Shown: piece after piece, positions 33,899-37,398 of the stretch
How the letters are laid out: each line of letters begins with the position of its first letter
Numbering within the stretch: the stretch's first letter is position 1
Source: JAJYVT01 sp035534455
Lineage (GTDB): Bacteria; Actinomycetota; Acidimicrobiia; Acidimicrobiales; RAAP-2
Assembly: GCA_035534455.1 (NCBI GenBank)
Contig: DATLRV010000016.1
Span: 1 to 37,398, forward strand
Direction: 5' to 3'
DNA length: 37,398 nt
Program-made: the position numbers and the translations under genes
The notes under the pieces: generated by a model
Databases searched by the model: none
The model's input: only the letters and a program-made list of their open reading frames with translations
Told to the model about the DNA's origin: nothing

Positions 33899-33939
33899 AG
33901 CCCGCCGCCCCGTCACCGGCGCCCGTGCGGCGGCGGGCT
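33899..33939 (-). terminator. Hairpin after the glutamic peptidase gene
   Basis: AGCCCGCCGCC and GGCGGCGGGCT pair perfectly over 11 bases with a 19-base loop, 81 bases past the stop at 34020. A possible terminator for that gene. Confidence 0.45.
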
Positions 33940-34019
33940 GCACCGAGGGGCGGTCGAGTAGGCAGCTGCGACGCGCCCGAGGAGGGGGGAACGCCGGCCC
34001 CACCCGGGCGGGACCGGTG

Positions 34020-35705
34020 TCAGGCGGCGGTCGCCACCGCGCCGACGACGTCCCTTACGCGCGCGATCGAGGGCAGCGCGCCGACGAACGGGGCGTCGCC
34101 GAAGGCGAACACGCCGCCGTCGGCGCCGATGAGCCAGTAGCCCCCTGTGTCGGCCGTCCGGGCCATCCCGACGACCGGCCGTGCCGGCGAGATCCCCATG
34201 GCGGGGAGTGTCCCGTAGTCGCGGGCGTTCCCGAAGCTGTCGACCGCCCCCGTGGCGGTGACGACCCAGTAGCCACCGCCTGTCGCGGTGCCGGCGATGG
34301 CGCGCACCGGCGCCTGCGTGGCTGTCTCGAAGTGGCGCGCCGCGCCGAAGGCGTAGACCTCCCCCGTGGCGGCGACGAGCCAGTACCCGCTCCCGCCGGG
34401 GGTCGCCGCGATCCCGACGACGTCGTGCACCGAGATGCCCTCTGCGGGAAGCGAGCCGAGGAACGGCACGGACCCGAAGCTGAAGACCCCGCCGTCTCGA
34501 CCCACGAGGAAGTAGCCGCGGTCTGTCGGGGCGGCCACCATGCCGGTGATCGGCTGCCGGGGGACGACGCCCAACCCGGGCAGCGACCCGAGGAACGGCG
34601 CGTCGCCGAAGGCGAAGACCCCGCCGTCCGCGCCGACGAGGTAGTACCCCTTGTCGTCCGCGGTCGCCACCATGCCGACGATCGGTGCCGCCGGGACGAC
34701 GTGGATGCCGGGGAGCGACCCGTAGAAACCGCCGGACGTGCCCGGCGGATCGAAGACGAAGACGCCGCCGTCCGCGCCGACGAGGTCGTACCCCGTGGAC
34801 CCCGGCGTCGCCGGTGGTGTCGCCGGTGGTGTGGTCGACCCCGGCGTCGTGCCGGCCGATGTGCTCGAGCCGAACCGAACCGTGACGCTCCGTGTTGTCG
34901 AGGGCTGCACCGCACCCGGGAAGGCGATCACGTTGCCCGCCCGGTCGACCATCTGGACCGCGACGAGTGTGGTCGCTCCCGAGGCGGCCGCCTTCATGTG
35001 CGTGAACCGGACGGAGCTGAAGTCGGCCAGTGTCTCGACGCTCCCGCCGAGCGTGGGTGCCTCCTCGACCCACTCTGCGCTGAGCGTTGTGCCGGTGTAG
35101 GCGCTCGTGGTGCGCGACGTCCAGGCCTCGGTGAGGTCGGCGATCTGGATGAGCCAGAGGCCGGAGGTCTGCCGGGCGACCTCGGCGCTGATGAGGTCGC
35201 CGGGCGCGACCGGCTCGAGATGCCCGGTCGCGGGGTCGACGATTGTGACCGCCAGTGTCGGCAGCACCTCGTACCAGGCGCTGTACCCGGTGCGCCCTGT
35301 GGCGGTGTGCTGGTCCGTCCCGGTCTGGATGAGGCCGGTGGCCGAGCGCGACGACCCCCCGACCCCGACCCAGGTCGCCGAGTCGCGGCTGCTCGCCGAC
35401 GCGGTGACCGCCGGGACGGTCCACTCGGCGCTCACCGCCGAGAACGCCGAGCCCGTCGACATCTCGCCCGACCAGTTGAAGGTCTGCTCGGTCGTGCCCA
35501 CGGTCCCCTGGGCGGCTGCGCCCCCCGAGCGTCCTTGCGCCGTCAGTGGCGGGGTCACCCATCTCGCGGCGTCGGGGCCCCGGCGCGTCCCGCCGGCATG
35601 CCGGGAGCTCGCGCCCGCCGCCGGAGCTCCGACGGCCGGCACCAGGACGGACAGCGCGACCGCGAGCGCCGCCGCGGCGGCCGCCCCTCCACGCCCGAGC
35701 CCCAC
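34020..35705 (-). CDS. Secreted glutamic (G1/eqolisin, Peptidase_A4) peptidase with C-terminal GYWLV repeats
   Basis: A 561-residue exported protein. Signal peptide 1-32 (GGAAAAAALAVALSVLVPAVGA). The catalytic domain, about 75-290, has NWSGEMSTGSAFSAVSAEWTVP, SATWVGVGG, GLIQTGTDQ (catalytic Gln near 127), YSAWYEVLPT and SAEWVEEAP (catalytic Glu near 211), which is the Gln/Glu dyad layout of eqolisins (acid glutamic peptidases). A Thr/Pro linker leads to about six repeats such as GYYLVGADGGVFAFGDAPFLGSLPG and GYWLIGADGGVFAFGDAPFVGALP. GTG 35705 is preferred to GTG 35717 because TGGAGG lies five bases before it. Acidophilic extracellular proteolysis is the likely role; substrates are unknown. 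Repeats like these also occur in the CHAP protein of this window. Confidence 0.82.
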   Translation of the reverse strand: MGLGRGGAAAAAALAVALSVLVPAVGAPAAGASSRHAGGTRRGPDAARWVTPPLTAQGRSGGAAAQGTVGTTEQTFNWSGEMSTGSAFSAVSAEWTVPAVTASASSRDSATWVGVGGSSRSATGLIQTGTDQHTATGRTGYSAWYEVLPTLAVTIVDPATGHLEPVAPGDLISAEVARQTSGLWLIQIADLTEAWTSRTTSAYTGTTLSAEWVEEAPTLGGSVETLADFSSVRFTHMKAAASGATTLVAVQMVDRAGNVIAFPGAVQPSTTRSVTVRFGSSTSAGTTPGSTTPPATPPATPGSTGYDLVGADGGVFVFDPPGTSGGFYGSLPGIHVVPAAPIVGMVATADDKGYYLVGADGGVFAFGDAPFLGSLPGLGVVPRQPITGMVAAPTDRGYFLVGRDGGVFSFGSVPFLGSLPAEGISVHDVVGIAATPGGSGYWLVAATGEVYAFGAARHFETATQAPVRAIAGTATGGGYWVVTATGAVDSFGNARDYGTLPAMGISPARPVVGMARTADTGGYWLIGADGGVFAFGDAPFVGALPSIARVRDVVGAVATAA

Positions 35706-35818
35706 GGCATCCTCCACTCGCCAGACGGCTGCCGGCGCCCAACGCGGCCGCGGGCGGGCTTCCCCGTCGGCACGAACGTACCAAGCTGCGGCGCCGCGGC
35801 CGCGAGCTTTCGGGAGGC

Positions 35819-37189
35819 TCAGGCCTCCAGGCGCAGCAGGTCGTCGACGGTCTCACGCCTGACGACGACCCTCGCCGTGCCCTCGTGCACGAAGACGACG
35901 GCCGGGCGCGGCACCTTGTTGTAGGTGGAGGCCATCGAGTAGCCGTAGGCGCCGGTCACCGGCGTGGCCAGGACGTCGCCGACCGCCACGTCCGCCGGGA
36001 CGTGGGCCTCGTCGACGAGGGTGTCGCCGGTCTCGCAGTGCTTGCCGACGATCCTCACCAGCTTGGGTCGCGGCGCGTCGACGGCCCGGGGGAGGAACGC
36101 CTCGTAGCCGCTCCCGTAGAGGACCGGACGCGGGTTGTCGCTCATGCCGCCGTCGACGGCGACGTAGGTGCGGATGCCGGGGAGGTCCTTGATGGTCCCC
36201 ACCGTGTAGAGCGTGATCGCGGCGCCGGCCACGATCGACCGTCCGGGCTCCGCGGTGATCCGCGTGCGGGGGTCCATCCCCGCCCGTTCGCAGGCGTGCC
36301 GCGTCGCCTCGGCCCACTCGGCTTGGCCGGGCGCGGCCTCTTCGTTCAGGTAGGCGACGCCGAGGCCGCCGCCGACCACGAGCTCGGGGAGACCGAGCGG
36401 GGCCGCGAACTCGCCGAGCACCCGCGCCGCCTCTTCGAAGTGCCCGACGTCGAAGACCTGGCTCCCGATGTGCGCATGGACCCCGACCAATTCCACGCCG
36501 GGCAAGAGCTCGAGCGCCGCGACGGCCCTCGACGCGGCGCCCGAGGCGACGGAGAACCCGAATTTCGTGTCCTCCTGGCCGGTCCGCACGAACTCGTGCG
36601 TGTGCACCTCGACACCCGGCGTCACCCGGACGAGCACCTTGGGCCTGCCCCCGGCCCCTCGTGGCGTGGCGCCCCCCGGCCCCGCCGCGCCCCGCGGCTG
36701 GTCCGTGAGCTTGCCGAGCCGGCCGATCTCGTCGAAGGAGTCGACCACGATCCTGCCGACCCCGGCGGTCAGCGCGGCGTCGAGCTCCTCCTCCGACTTG
36801 TTGTTGCCGTGCATCACCACCCGGGAGGCCGGAACGCCGGCGGCGAGCACGACCCGGAGCTCGCCGAGCGTCGAGACGTCGAGGCACATCCCCTCTTCGT
36901 GCACGAGGCGGGCCATGGCGAGGCAGAGGAAGGCCTTCGTGCCGTAGGCGACGCCGTCCCCCCACGCGGCGACCGCGTCCCGACAGCGCCGTCGCAGGTG
37001 CGCCTCGTCGTAGACGAAGAGCGGCGTGCCGAGCTCCTCGGCGAGGTCGAGGAGGTCCACGCCGCCGACCAGGAGATGCCCGTTCGCGCCGGCCTCGGCC
37101 GTGTCGGGAAGGAGGTGACGAGCGAGTGGAGCGTCCGCCGCGCGGCGGTCGCCGGTCCCCTGAGCGGCCGTGGGGGGGGTCCTGGGCAT
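35819..37189 (-). CDS. lysA: Diaminopimelate decarboxylase
   Basis: A 456-residue PLP enzyme that decarboxylates meso-DAP to lysine. The PLP lysine is K85 (AYGTKAFLC); HGNNKSEEELDAAL, VHAHIGSQVFD, the glycine-rich phosphate-binding VVGGGLGVAYL, EPGRSIVAGA and the active-site cysteine in GKHCETGDTL come in order. The first 35 residues are a variable leader, and an Ala/Gly/Arg insert (about 167-180) loops out. A TATCCT -10 box (37195-37200) ends five bases before the ATG, so the message is probably leaderless. The C-terminal MASTYNKVPRPAVVFVHEG is standard. It sits apart from the argS gene with which it is often linked. Confidence 0.95.
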   Translation of the reverse strand: MPRTPPTAAQGTGDRRAADAPLARHLLPDTAEAGANGHLLVGGVDLLDLAEELGTPLFVYDEAHLRRRCRDAVAAWGDGVAYGTKAFLCLAMARLVHEEGMCLDVSTLGELRVVLAAGVPASRVVMHGNNKSEEELDAALTAGVGRIVVDSFDEIGRLGKLTDQPRGAAGPGGATPRGAGGRPKVLVRVTPGVEVHTHEFVRTGQEDTKFGFSVASGAASRAVAALELLPGVELVGVHAHIGSQVFDVGHFEEAARVLGEFAAPLGLPELVVGGGLGVAYLNEEAAPGQAEWAEATRHACERAGMDPRTRITAEPGRSIVAGAAITLYTVGTIKDLPGIRTYVAVDGGMSDNPRPVLYGSGYEAFLPRAVDAPRPKLVRIVGKHCETGDTLVDEAHVPADVAVGDVLATPVTGAYGYSMASTYNKVPRPAVVFVHEGTARVVVRRETVDDLLRLEA

Positions 37190-37194
37190 GCCGC

Positions 37195-37200
37195 AGGATA
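37195..37200 (-). promoter_or_regulatory. -10 box of lysA, leaderless start
   Basis: TATCCT on the minus strand ends five bases before the ATG at 37189, spacing typical of leaderless actinobacterial promoters. The remaining 120 bases to the tRNA hold a small GCACC/GGTGC hairpin just upstream of it and nothing else I recognise. Confidence 0.45.
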
Positions 37201-37322
37201 CGACAGGCCAAAACCGCGTCAGGCCGGGACCCGGCTACGATCATCGGCGCCACCTGCACGGTCCATGTGGCCGACACCGGGCCCCGGCAACGGGTCCGGG
37301 CTTCGCACCGGCGGTGCGCCGT

Positions 37323-37397
37323 GCCCCCGTAGCTCAGCGGATAGAGCACCGGCCTCCGGAGCCGGGTGCGCTGGTTCGAGTCCAGCCGGGGGCGCCA
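37323..37397 (+). tRNA. tRNA-Arg (anticodon CCG)
   Basis: A complete cloverleaf: acceptor GCCCCCG/CGGGGGC, D arm GCTC...GAGC, anticodon stem CCGGC/GCCGG with loop CTCCGGA (anticodon CCG, reading CGG), a five-base variable loop, T arm GCTGG TTCGAGT CCAGC, discriminator G, and an encoded CCA. CGG is a heavily used arginine codon in DNA of this composition. The window ends one base after the gene. Confidence 0.97.
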
Positions 37398-37398
37398 A

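Overview
The window is very GC-rich chromosomal DNA (73% G+C in one hand-counted 60-base line, 19681-19740). I read it as an uncultured or little-studied actinobacterium, most likely in or near the class Acidimicrobiia. The reasons are a WhiB1-like protein beside a PdtaS-like kinase, the SCO1664/DUF3090/histidine-phosphatase trio, F420- and Fe-S-type enzymes, many GTG and apparently leaderless starts, and two secreted proteins built from repeated 'GYWLV..DGGIF.FGDA.F.GS' units, which I associate with Acidimicrobiia. The taxon is inference; no rRNA is present.

Layout. 1-6400: partial dGTPase (minus strand, cut by the left edge), a DUF3107 protein, two ArsA/Get3-like ATPases, a PHP phosphoesterase and a PdtaS-like sensor kinase in one tightly coupled plus-strand run, then convergent whiB1 with a consensus promoter and a perfect CRP-type palindrome, then the wreck of a glycerophosphodiesterase gene. 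6523-9040: etfB-etfA and an orphan protein. 9069-11585: a translationally coupled minus-strand trio (histidine phosphatase, DUF3090, PI4-kinase-like SCO1664), divergent from an Fe-S uracil-DNA glycosylase across a 26-base gap that seems to hold two overlapping -10 boxes. 11602-14441: OmpR-type two-component pair and a secreted protein. 14589-16285: F420 dehydrogenase beta-subunit-like protein and a Bcp peroxiredoxin.

16330-19258 is the most distinctive region: a complete 2,929-base IS1-family unit with 18-base perfect terminal inverted repeats and an 8-base target duplication (AATGCGCT). Besides the transposase it carries two passenger genes, an AlbA_2/HATPase/double winged-helix protein and a 78-residue basic protein, plus two palindromic operator-like sites 40 bases apart. 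It sits between bcp and a DEAD-box helicase gene and is visibly poorer in G+C (57% in 17041-17100).

19393-25849: DEAD-box helicase coupled to a PIG-L deacetylase that seems to start at CTG, a secreted Yx(FWY)xxD-repeat protein, a universal stress protein with a degenerate nucleotide motif, and aconitase. 25991-37398: secreted CHAP-domain repeat protein, argS, L,D-transpeptidase coupled to a GNAT acetyltransferase, aldehyde dehydrogenase and SDR, a secreted glutamic (G1) peptidase with C-terminal repeats, lysA, and tRNA-Arg(CCG). Cell-envelope work (CHAP, L,D-transpeptidase, G1 peptidase, lysA), redox sensing (WhiB1, etf, Bcp, FrhB-like) and signalling are the main themes. Three unrelated short tandem-repeat arrays lie between genes.
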